From the NCBI RefSeq assembly GCF_002283555.1, contig NZ_MVOI01000003.1:856798-920797 (forward strand): DNA of 64,000 nucleotides. Reading direction: 5' to 3'. Positions 41,390 to 49,317 of this stretch are shown here, one piece after another. This DNA comes from Rubrivirga sp. SAORIC476 (GTDB lineage Bacteria; Bacteroidota; Rhodothermia; Rhodothermales; Rubricoccaceae). The notes under the pieces were generated by a model that was not told the DNA's origin, did no database searches, and saw only the letters and a program-made list of their open reading frames with translations. Both the position numbers and the translations under genes were made by a program. Position 1 is the first letter of the stretch. The number at the start of each line of letters is the position of its first letter.

Positions 41390-44163
41390 CGGGCCACCGC
41401 GATCTGCCGGACGACGGCCTCGCCGCCGCCCTGGAGGCGGACGAGGTAGATGCCGCTCGACAGGCCCGAGGTGTCGAACCGCACCTCGTGACGCCCGGCT
41501 GCACGCGGGCCGTCGGCGAGGGTGGCGATGCGGCGGCCGGTCACGTCGAACACGTCGAGGCGGACCGACCCGGGCGCGGCAGTCTCGAACGGGATCACGG
41601 TCGTCGCCGAGACCGGGTTGGGCACGGCGGGCAGCAGCCGGAGCGCCGCGTCCGCGTCCGCCTCGGTGGCGACGCCGAGGAACGCGGCCTCCTCCACGCC
41701 GAGGTAGTCGATGTCCATGTAGCCCCAGAAGCGCTCCAGGCGAATCTCGTTCGTCCCCGCCGCCAGGTCCACCTCGACGCTCCGCTGGAGCCATGCGTTG
41801 GTGGCCCCCGTGAAGCGCACCGTCGTCGAGTCGCCGTCGACGACGACGTACTGCGTCTTCTCGTCGAACGGCAGCCGGTAGCCGACCGAGAGCAGGTACG
41901 TCCCCGCGCGGCCGATCTCGACGTCCCATGCCAGGGTGCCGCCGTCCTCGCCGTTGAGGCTCACGTAGCCGCCGCCGCTCGCCCCGTCGCCGGTGCCGAT
42001 CACCGTGTCGCCGGTCCGCGTCGCGGCCTCGGCCTCGAAGCGGCGGAACGCGTCGGCCGGGGCGACGGTGACCGGGTAGGCGGCCGTCGAGACGGCGATG
42101 CCGGTGTCGTCGGTGGCGATAGCGGTCAGGACGTGCGCGCCCTCGGCCGCGTCGGGCCAGGTGGCCGTGAACGGGGCCGCGTCGTCGGTCGCCAGTTCGG
42201 TGCCGTCGAGGTAGAACACCACGCTCGCCACAGTCCCGTCGGCATCGGTCGCCGCAGCGGCGACGGCGACGCTCGTGCCCGGCGCGACGACCGCCATCAG
42301 GCCGGGGGCGGTGATCTCAACCGACGGCGGCTGCACCGACGACTCCAGGCCGTAGACCTCCAGTTCGAACAGCGAGTAGCCGTACTGGGTGCCGCCGATC
42401 GTCACCCGCTCCATGCCGTGCATCCGGACATAGCGGGCGCTTACGGGCGTGTCGAACAGGACCTCGTCCGTGCCGCCGTCGCCGGCGGCCTCGGTGAACA
42501 CGGGCGTCCAGAGCACCCCGTCGTACGAGGTCTCGATGGCGTACTGCGTAGCGTAGGCCGCCTCCCAGTCCAGCATGACGCGCGCCACGTCGAACGCGCC
42601 ACCCAGGTCGACCGCCAGCCACTCGTCGTCGGGGTCGTCGTCGAGTTGGTCGTCCGCCGTGCCGCCGCCGGAGCCGTCGTTCCAGGCGCTCGACCAGCGC
42701 GTCGCCGGGTCGCCGTCGACGGCCGCCTCGGGCCCACGGCCGGTCCCACAGCACGTCTCGTAGGTGGACGCCGTCGCCACCGAGCCCCGAGCGCGGTTGA
42801 CCTGATCGGGGTCGAGCACCGTCACCGTGACCGCCTCGGTGAGCGTGTCGGTCGCGTCGTCGGTGTTGGTGGCGACGAGCGTGTAGGTGGTCGTCTCCGT
42901 CGGCGCGACCGTCATCGTGCCCACCGGGTCGACGGGCGTGCCGTCCAGCGTGACGGTCGCGTGGCTGGCCGACCAGCTCAGGACGCTCTCCTGCCCCGCC
43001 TCGATGCCCTGAGGCGAGGCCATGAACGAGGTCAGCTGGAAGCCCGGGTCGATGTCCACGTCGGCCGGGTGGAGGGCGAACATCGTCGCCGCGTTTTCCA
43101 GGATGCGGGGCCAGTTGACGACGCCCTCGGCGCCGTTCGGGAAGTTGTACCACTGCCAGCCCATCGCCCCGGCATAGCCCCGGTCGTAGAGCGTCGTGTA
43201 GGCGTCCTCGTACGGCACGCCGAAGATGGCATCGTCGTCGCCGTCGCCCGAGCCGCTGTGGCCGCCGCCGAGGAAGAACTCGGCCATCACGATGGGCTTG
43301 TCGAGGCCCCAGTGGTCGGCGTCGTGGTGGAACGGCGAGAGCGTCGTCCCGCCCCACTCGTAGTAGTGGACGCTGTAGAAGTCGAGCGTGCCGTCGGCGT
43401 CACCGCCGGCCGCGATCAGCTCGGCGTCGGAGTAGTAGTTCTTGTTGTTGGCACCCGGCACCACGTCCGACGAGGCGCGGAAGCTCCAGGAGCCGTTGGT
43501 CACGAGCGCGCCCGGCGCGGCGCGGTGGATGGCACCGGCCGTCTGGTTCACGAACCGCTGGATGTCCGTCATGTTGACGCGCGTGGGCGTCCACCCGAAC
43601 TGCCCGGCCATGCCCTCGGGCTCGTTGAAGATCTCCCAGGCGACCACGGCCGGGTGGTCGGCCAGTGCCTCCACCATCGGCGTCAGCGCGTTGTCGATGT
43701 AGGTCTGCGTCAGGTCCGCGCTCTGCAGCAGCGCCTGGTTCTGCGCCAGCTTCGTCGCCGAGCGCCCGCTCTGCAGCATGTCGAACGACCACAGGCAGAG
43801 CACGAGCCCGACCTCGTTCTCCCACGCCAGGTCGAGGATGGCCTCCAGGTCCGCGATCGCCCCCTCCCCTGGCCCAGTGATGACGCCCACCTCGGCCGTG
43901 CTGTAGGCCGGGGTCACGTCGCCCGTCGTGTGGAGCCACAGGCGCATGCTGTTGCCGCCGCTGGCGTGCAGGTCGCTGAACGCCTCCTCGAAGCGCGCGA
44001 GGTTGGTCGCCCCTGGCCCGATGTCGCGGGCGAAGTTGACCCAGGCGACGTTGCCGCCGCTCAGCCACAGGTCCTGGTCGTTGAACCGGATCGTCTCCTG
44101 TGCCGACGGGGCGACCGAGGCAGAGAAAACGAGCGCGGCCAGCAGAGCGAGGGAGCGGGTCAT
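41386..44163 (-). CDS. multidomain T9SS-secreted GH5 family enzyme (beta-mannanase/mannosidase-like)
   Basis: 925 residues. Order: signal peptide (1-21), GH5-type barrel (~25-370) with acid/base Glu in VAWEIFNEPEGM (~180) and nucleophile Glu in IVMAEFFLGGG (~295), a short Ig-like linker, an F5/8 type C (discoidin) domain (~460-600; ATRWSSAWND, LAVDLGGAFDVARV), an Ig-like domain (~605-690), a CBM35-like domain (RFEAEAATRTG ... MDIDYLGVEEA, ~700-830) and a T9SS sorting domain (VPNPVSATTVIPFE ..., ~850-925). Likely an endo-acting surface enzyme on mannan or glucomannan; the exact GH5 subfamily cannot be called by eye. Confidence 0.86.
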   Translation of the reverse strand: MTRSLALLAALVFSASVAPSAQETIRFNDQDLWLSGGNVAWVNFARDIGPGATNLARFEEAFSDLHASGGNSMRLWLHTTGDVTPAYSTAEVGVITGPGEGAIADLEAILDLAWENEVGLVLCLWSFDMLQSGRSATKLAQNQALLQSADLTQTYIDNALTPMVEALADHPAVVAWEIFNEPEGMAGQFGWTPTRVNMTDIQRFVNQTAGAIHRAAPGALVTNGSWSFRASSDVVPGANNKNYYSDAELIAAGGDADGTLDFYSVHYYEWGGTTLSPFHHDADHWGLDKPIVMAEFFLGGGHSGSGDGDDDAIFGVPYEDAYTTLYDRGYAGAMGWQWYNFPNGAEGVVNWPRILENAATMFALHPADVDIDPGFQLTSFMASPQGIEAGQESVLSWSASHATVTLDGTPVDPVGTMTVAPTETTTYTLVATNTDDATDTLTEAVTVTVLDPDQVNRARGSVATASTYETCCGTGRGPEAAVDGDPATRWSSAWNDGSGGGTADDQLDDDPDDEWLAVDLGGAFDVARVMLDWEAAYATQYAIETSYDGVLWTPVFTEAAGDGGTDEVLFDTPVSARYVRMHGMERVTIGGTQYGYSLFELEVYGLESSVQPPSVEITAPGLMAVVAPGTSVAVAAAATDADGTVASVVFYLDGTELATDDAAPFTATWPDAAEGAHVLTAIATDDTGIAVSTAAYPVTVAPADAFRRFEAEAATRTGDTVIGTGDGASGGGYVSLNGEDGGTLAWDVEIGRAGTYLLSVGYRLPFDEKTQYVVVDGDSTTVRFTGATNAWLQRSVEVDLAAGTNEIRLERFWGYMDIDYLGVEEAAFLGVATEADADAALRLLPAVPNPVSATTVIPFETAAPGSVRLDVFDVTGRRIATLADGPRAAGRHEVRFDTSGLSSGIYLVRLQGGGEAVVRQIAVAR

Positions 44164-44175
44164 AGGTCGGAGGGG

Positions 44176-45324
44176 CTAGCGCGTGTAGAGGTCGGGGAGG
44201 TCGCCTTCGAGCAGCACGAAGTCGGTCTCCGCGAAGCGGCGGAAGTCGTCGGCGTCGGCGCCGCCGGGGTGGGGTCCGAACCAGTGCGTCGTGCTCTCCC
44301 CCTGCGCCTCGCGGACGGCGGCGGTGGCGTTGCGCCAGACGAGGGCGTAGGCGACGCGGCGCGCGTCCGGGTCCGCCTCGATGGCGCGGAGCAGACGGTT
44401 CGTCCACCAGTCGTCGTCGGGGACGCCCTCCAGGCCGGTCTCCGAGAGGACGGCCAGCTTGCCGCGCGCCTCGGCCATGCGCACGACCATGCCGAGGCGG
44501 CGCGTCATGTCCGAGACGGTCGAGTCTGTCTTGAGCGCCTGGTAGTCGTCGGAGCCGAGCACGTCCACGTAGGCGTCGCCGGGGTAGCGCTCCAGGTACT
44601 CGGCCTCGGTCTCGAAGACGTCAGGCGAATAGACGTAGAGCAGGTTGTGCAGCCCCTTCTCGTCGCGCAGGTACTCGACGGTCATCCGCCAGAGCGCCTG
44701 GTAGTCCGCCACGGTGGTCTGCTCGGCGCCCCACCAGAACCAGCTCCCGGTGTGCTCGTGGTACGGCCGGAACAGGACCGGGATGGGCCGACCGTCGACG
44801 TCGCGCAGGCCATCGACGAAGCGGGCGAACGTGTCGAGCCAGGACAGGAACTGGGCGTGGTTCTCGGCGCCCGGGAGCACCGTCGCCACGCCGCCGGGGG
44901 TCCGGTCCCAGGTGTTGCCGCCCGTCGCCGGGTGGGCCATGTGCCACGCGAGCGTGATCACGCCGCCCCGCGCGTGGCCCTCACGGATCCACCCCTGCAT
45001 GTCGTCGAAGTCGACGCCGTCGAGGTTCTGGTCCGCCCCCAGTTCCAGATCGCCCAGCTCCCAGCCGTAGACGGCCGGGTAGTCGCCCGCCACGTCGCGC
45101 ACGTCCGACCGGCCCGCCTCGCGCACCCAGTCGACGCCGTACGCGAGCGCGTCCTGGTGCCCGAACAGCAGGTGGTCCGGCGCGATCCGCTGGAGGTTGA
45201 CGAACAGCGCCCGCGTCTCGGGCGTCGCGCGGTCGTCGACGAGGTCCGGCCCGCCCGCCAGGTTCGCCGAGGCGGAGCAGGCGGACAGGGCGAGGGCGAA
45301 CAGGAGCAGCAGGGAGCGGCGCAT
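44176..45324 (-). CDS. GH26 beta-mannanase lipoprotein (copy B)
   Basis: 382 residues. The lipobox LALSAC (Cys near 16) predicts a lipoprotein. GH26 hallmarks: LLFGHQDALAYG near 52, RPYHEHTGSWFWWG with the acid/base Glu near 190, and LSETGLEG with the nucleophile Glu near 294. Hydrolyses beta-1,4-mannosidic bonds; GH26 enzymes of this size are endo-mannanases or mannobiohydrolases releasing mannobiose. It is 4 bp downstream of a close paralogue, so the pair probably arose by tandem duplication and may divide endo- and exo-action. Confidence 0.93.
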   Translation of the reverse strand: MRRSLLLLFALALSACSASANLAGGPDLVDDRATPETRALFVNLQRIAPDHLLFGHQDALAYGVDWVREAGRSDVRDVAGDYPAVYGWELGDLELGADQNLDGVDFDDMQGWIREGHARGGVITLAWHMAHPATGGNTWDRTPGGVATVLPGAENHAQFLSWLDTFARFVDGLRDVDGRPIPVLFRPYHEHTGSWFWWGAEQTTVADYQALWRMTVEYLRDEKGLHNLLYVYSPDVFETEAEYLERYPGDAYVDVLGSDDYQALKTDSTVSDMTRRLGMVVRMAEARGKLAVLSETGLEGVPDDDWWTNRLLRAIEADPDARRVAYALVWRNATAAVREAQGESTTHWFGPHPGGADADDFRRFAETDFVLLEGDLPDLYTR

Positions 45325-45328
45325 CGGG

Positions 45329-46489
45329 TCAGCGGGCGTCGGGGAGCGTGTAGAGGTCCGGCAGTTCGTCCTCGAAGAGCACCGTCGGCGACTCGTAGAA
45401 GCGGACGAAGTCGGGCACGCTGGGGTGGCCGGGGTGCGGGGCGTAGAAGTGATCGGCGCGGTCGCCGTCCGGGTTGGCGTTGCGCCAGACGAGCGCGTAG
45501 CTGATGCGCCGGGTCATCTCGTCGGTCTCGATGGCGGGCAGCAGCACGCCCGTCCACCACGTCGGGTCGGGGACGGTCTCGACGCCGGTCTCGGTCAGGG
45601 CCGACAGCTTGCCGCGCTCGACGGCCAGCTCGCTGACGGTGCGCAGCCGCATCGCGAACGTGTCGCGCGAGGCGGCCGTCCGGATGCTGTGGTAGTCGTC
45701 GAAGCCCAGCACGTCGATCACGTCGTCGCCGGGGTAGCGCTCCAGGTACTCCGCGCGGCTGTCGAACACATCGGTCGAGTACACCGTCAGCACGTTGTGG
45801 ACGCCCTCGGCGCGCAACGTCTCGACGGTGAACCGCCACAGCGCCGTGAACTCGTCGACGGTCGCGTGATTCCGGCCCCACCAGAACCAGTTTCCGGTGT
45901 GCTCATGGAACGGCCGGAAGAGGACGGGCACGGGCTCGTCGCTGCCCTCGGGCGTCAGGCTCTTGAGGAAGTCGGCCAGTTCGACCAGCGCGCCGCGGTA
46001 GAGGTCGTGGCGCTCGCCGCCCGGCAGCATGGCGTAGACGGCCCGCGTGGTGTCCCACGAGTGGGTGCGCGTGACGGGGTTCTCCATGTGCCAGCACAGC
46101 TCGGCGACACCGCCGCGCCCGACGCCCTCCAGGATCCAGGCGCGGAGCTGCGCCTGCCCCTCGGGGCTGGGCTGGTCGAGGCGACCTCGGCGGAACAAGC
46201 GGCTCACGTCCCAGCCGTAGACGGCGGGGTACGAGCCGGCGGTCTCCTTGACGTCCGAGCGGCCGGGCTCGCCGCGCCACGTCGTGCCGTAAGCGAGGTC
46301 GTCGTGGTGGCCGAAGAGGACGTGGTCGGGCGCGATGCGGTGCAGGTTGGCGTACAACGCGCGGGTCTGAGGCAGCGCCTCGGCGTCCGCAGGGACGGGA
46401 GGCGCGGCCTCGGACTCGGCGCGGCCGGACCCGGCACACCCGGCGGCGACCAGCAGCAGAACGGCGAGCGAGAGGCGAACGGAAAGCAT
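45329..46489 (-). CDS. GH26 beta-mannanase lipoprotein (copy A)
   Basis: 386 residues from ATG 46489. Lipobox LLLVAAGC (Cys near 18). HVLFGHHDDLAYG near 57, RPFHEHTGNWFWWG with the acid/base Glu near 196 and LTETGVE with the nucleophile Glu near 299 place it in GH26. It shares the same overall length and motif order with the next gene. The ATG lies only about 15 nt after the T-tract of a strong terminator, so its expression depends on read-through from the receptor gene pair or on a promoter I cannot see. Confidence 0.92.
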   Translation of the reverse strand: MLSVRLSLAVLLLVAAGCAGSGRAESEAAPPVPADAEALPQTRALYANLHRIAPDHVLFGHHDDLAYGTTWRGEPGRSDVKETAGSYPAVYGWDVSRLFRRGRLDQPSPEGQAQLRAWILEGVGRGGVAELCWHMENPVTRTHSWDTTRAVYAMLPGGERHDLYRGALVELADFLKSLTPEGSDEPVPVLFRPFHEHTGNWFWWGRNHATVDEFTALWRFTVETLRAEGVHNVLTVYSTDVFDSRAEYLERYPGDDVIDVLGFDDYHSIRTAASRDTFAMRLRTVSELAVERGKLSALTETGVETVPDPTWWTGVLLPAIETDEMTRRISYALVWRNANPDGDRADHFYAPHPGHPSVPDFVRFYESPTVLFEDELPDLYTLPDAR

Positions 46490-46504
46490 GGGCAGGCGGG
46501 CTAC

Positions 46505-46575
46505 AAAAAAGGGGACCCCCATTCGGGGCAGGCGGGAGCGACGGTGGCCGCTCCCCCTTCGCGAATGGGGGTCCC
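46505..46575 (-). terminator. nested-hairpin terminator/attenuator between receptor pair and mannanase genes
   Basis: Perfect 14-bp arms (46512-46525 and 46562-46575; GGGACCCCCATTCG and its complement) enclose a smaller GGGAGCG/CGCTCCC hairpin. On the minus strand the stem is followed by TTTTTT (46505-46510). Canonical intrinsic terminator positioned 15 nt before the GH26 start. Confidence 0.85.
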
Positions 46576-46584
46576 TCCCACAAC

Positions 46585-46616
46585 CCGGGCGGTGGGCGCT
46601 ACATCCCACCGCCCGG
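46585..46616. repeat. 12-bp-stem hairpin directly after the beta-helix gene
   Basis: CCGGGCGGTGGG and its exact complement around an 8-nt loop, 9 bp past the stop of the 46625 gene. Without a T-tract; it would protect or process the 3' end of the receptor transcript ahead of the terminator. Confidence 0.75.
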
Positions 46617-46624
46617 TGTCCGGA

Positions 46625-49246
46625 TTAGCGGATGACGGTCAGGCGGCGGGTCTCGGCGCCGACCGGGGTCGTGAGCCGGTAGACGTACGTGCCGCTGGCG
46701 AGCGCGCCCGTGTCGAGGCGCGCCGTGTGCGTGCCGGCCGTCATCGGGCCGTCAGCCAGCGTCGTGACGCGGCGGCCGAGCACGTCGAACACGTCCAGGC
46801 GAACGTCGGCGGCCTCGGCGAGGCCGAAGCGGATCGTCGCCGTGCCCGCGGTCGGGTTCGGGAACGCGTTGCCGAGCGTCCAGCCCTCCGGGAGGGCCTC
46901 CGTCGCGATGTCGCCGCCTTCGTAGACGTTGAAGATGGCGTAGTCGATGTTGAGACCGCCGCTGCTCGTGGTGAGCGTGACGGTGTGCGTGCCCGGTCCG
47001 GTCGTGACCTGCGGGCCCGCGAGTTCGACCGCGGCGTCGCCGTCGGCGACCGGGAAGGTGAGCATCCCGGCGCTGGCGCCGTTGACGAACACCTCGCCCG
47101 TGGCTCCGGCGGGCGCCTGGTACAGGAAGCGCGGCAGGATGCTGCCCTCGCCGTCCTGGAGCGTCACCGTCCAGGTGATGCTGCCGCCCGCGTCGAGCGC
47201 GGCGTACTGGAAGCCCTGCGGGCAGAAGCCCTCGGCCTCACACTCCTCGCGGACGCCCTCGGAGACGGCCTCCGGCGGGGTCAACTCGTCGACCGTCGCG
47301 CCGGATGCGTCGACGACGTTGACCGTCGAGAACGCCTGGTAGCCCCAGGACGGCGTGATGCGGAGCGTGTGGGCGCCGGCCGTCAGGTCGAGGCGTCCCA
47401 CCGTGTCCTCGATGAGGTACTCACTGCGGACCTCCTGGGTGTCCCAGCCGTCGGCCGTGTCGAGCGGCTGCGGGCAGGTGCCGCCCGTCCAGGCCGCCGT
47501 GCAGAAGAAGTATTCGCCGCCGCCGGTGTAGTTGCGAAGCCCCTCCCCGTCGATCAGCACGTTCTCGCCGCGCGGGTCGCTGCCCCGCAGGTCGGTGAGG
47601 ATGTCGAGGCCGTAGGTGCCATCGGCCGGCACGTCGAAGGCCCACTCGATGAAGCCGCCGCTCTCGATGAAGAAGCTCGTGAAGCCCTCCACCGCGACGA
47701 CGGAGCCGCCGGAGATCGTGGCGCCCTCGCCCTGCGCGACGACCTGGCTGGTCGGAAGCGCCGCCGGCTCGCCCGCGAGGTTCTCGATGGTGGCGATGTT
47801 GGCCTCGCGGTTGGCGAGATAGGACGCCTTGGCATCCGGGTACCAGTTCAGGTCACCCAGCGGCAGGCCGTCGGTGCCGGCCGTCCGGAGCGTGCTGTTG
47901 GAGTACGTGAAGTCCTCCGGCACGGGCCAGTTGATGGCGAGCGGGTTGTCGATCCGGCCCGGATCCCAGTACACGACGGCCCACGGAGTCGGCGTGCCCG
48001 GCGTGGCGGCGTCCTCGATGAACGCGGTCATCTGAGCGAGCGTGGCCGCGTCGGTCGGCGCGTTGGTCAGGCCCGGCATCAGCTGGGTGTTGTTGGCCAC
48101 GATCCGGTGCTCGGGGTCCGCATCGACGAAGCCCTGCGTGGTGTCGCTGATGATGGGCTGCGCGCGGACGATCGGGTCGAGGGAGCCGTAGAACGTCTCC
48201 AGCGCCGGCTGGCGGTACAGGTTGTTGTTGGAGAACACGATGCGGCGGTCCTGCTCCAGGCCGAATCGGCCCGGCAGGGCGCCGATCTGGAACACTCCCG
48301 TGAAGCCGTCCGCGCGGTCGGGCGCGTTGTACTGGTCGGCGCTCTCGCCCTGCCAGAAGGGGTTCACCATCACGTTGTTCGCGATGTAGGCCCGCTTCCA
48401 GATGTTGCCCGCCGCGAACGTGAGGCCGAAGTTGACGAGCGTGTTGTGGTTGAACACGAAGTACTCGACCGGGGCCGCCTCGGACTGGAACGGGAACGAG
48501 GTCAGGTTGAAGAACGAGTTGTTCTCGAACACGACCGTGTCGGCGCCCGCCTCCAGGCGGATGGCGCGACCCGCGTAACGCTGGGTCGGGTTGGCGTCCG
48601 AGAGGTTCCGGAAGAGGCTGTTGCGGACGAAGATGTCGTTGCCGCCTGCCTTGAAGCCGAGGTGGTGCCAGTCGTTGCGGTCGAAGATCACGCCGTCGTA
48701 CTCGAAGCGCGAGTTCGTCGAGTTGATGACGATGGGCTCGTAGTTGGCCGTGACCCCGGCGTCACCCTGGCCCTGGAGCCAGACGTTCTTGAGCACCTGA
48801 CCGCCGTTGCCGTCGCCGTTGCTCTCGATCATGACGCCGTCGATGGAGCCGTCCTCGCGCGTGACGCGCTGGATGACCGCCGGGCCGAAGTCGTCGCAGT
48901 TGTCGGGGTTGGTCTCGCCGGGCGGGCAGTCGAGGTCCTCGATGGCGGCCTCGTCGCGGGTCTGCCCCACGAGGCGGAGGTCGAAGTCCGCGTTGGCGAT
49001 GCGGTCCTCGATGTAGTAGAGGCCACCGCGGCGCAGCACGTAGACGCGGTCCGCCGGGCGGTCCGTGTCGTTGGCGATGGTGTTGCGAAGAGCATTGTTC
49101 TCCGGCACGAAGTCACCGTTGAGGTCCCAGTCGACGAGGCACTCGGCCACGGTCGGGGAGCAGGCCGTGGGGTCCTGGGCCGCCGCGCTCTGCGGCCACA
49201 CCAGCACCGCGAGGGCGGCCAGGGAAAGGAGGGTAGAAAGTCTCAT
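46625..49246 (-). CDS. T9SS-secreted right-handed beta-helix protein with two carbohydrate-binding-like modules
   Basis: 873 residues; signal peptide MRLSTLLSLAALAVLVWPQSAAAQ fixes ATG 49246. Residues ~35-470 read as a parallel beta-helix (VLKNVWLQGQGDAG, IVINSTNSRFEYDGVIFD, VVFENNSFFNLTSF, YFVFNHNTLVNFG), similar to polysaccharide-lyase-like or surface beta-helix proteins (DUF4957/DUF5123 type, by resemblance). Two jelly-roll modules follow (~540-660 and ~665-790), resembling CBM6/35-type folds. A T9SS sorting domain (NAFPNPTAGTATIRFGL ...) ends it. No catalytic residues can be assigned. It directly follows the TonB receptor, in the place where SusD would be expected, so glycan binding at the surface is my favoured role. 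Confidence 0.75.
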   Translation of the reverse strand: MRLSTLLSLAALAVLVWPQSAAAQDPTACSPTVAECLVDWDLNGDFVPENNALRNTIANDTDRPADRVYVLRRGGLYYIEDRIANADFDLRLVGQTRDEAAIEDLDCPPGETNPDNCDDFGPAVIQRVTREDGSIDGVMIESNGDGNGGQVLKNVWLQGQGDAGVTANYEPIVINSTNSRFEYDGVIFDRNDWHHLGFKAGGNDIFVRNSLFRNLSDANPTQRYAGRAIRLEAGADTVVFENNSFFNLTSFPFQSEAAPVEYFVFNHNTLVNFGLTFAAGNIWKRAYIANNVMVNPFWQGESADQYNAPDRADGFTGVFQIGALPGRFGLEQDRRIVFSNNNLYRQPALETFYGSLDPIVRAQPIISDTTQGFVDADPEHRIVANNTQLMPGLTNAPTDAATLAQMTAFIEDAATPGTPTPWAVVYWDPGRIDNPLAINWPVPEDFTYSNSTLRTAGTDGLPLGDLNWYPDAKASYLANREANIATIENLAGEPAALPTSQVVAQGEGATISGGSVVAVEGFTSFFIESGGFIEWAFDVPADGTYGLDILTDLRGSDPRGENVLIDGEGLRNYTGGGEYFFCTAAWTGGTCPQPLDTADGWDTQEVRSEYLIEDTVGRLDLTAGAHTLRITPSWGYQAFSTVNVVDASGATVDELTPPEAVSEGVREECEAEGFCPQGFQYAALDAGGSITWTVTLQDGEGSILPRFLYQAPAGATGEVFVNGASAGMLTFPVADGDAAVELAGPQVTTGPGTHTVTLTTSSGGLNIDYAIFNVYEGGDIATEALPEGWTLGNAFPNPTAGTATIRFGLAEAADVRLDVFDVLGRRVTTLADGPMTAGTHTARLDTGALASGTYVYRLTTPVGAETRRLTVIR

Positions 49247-49317
49247 GGGAGTCTCGGTGGGAGAGTGAAAGGAGTGCGTGAGCGGGTCAGTCCCCCCGCG
49301 CCACGTGCGGGGGACGG

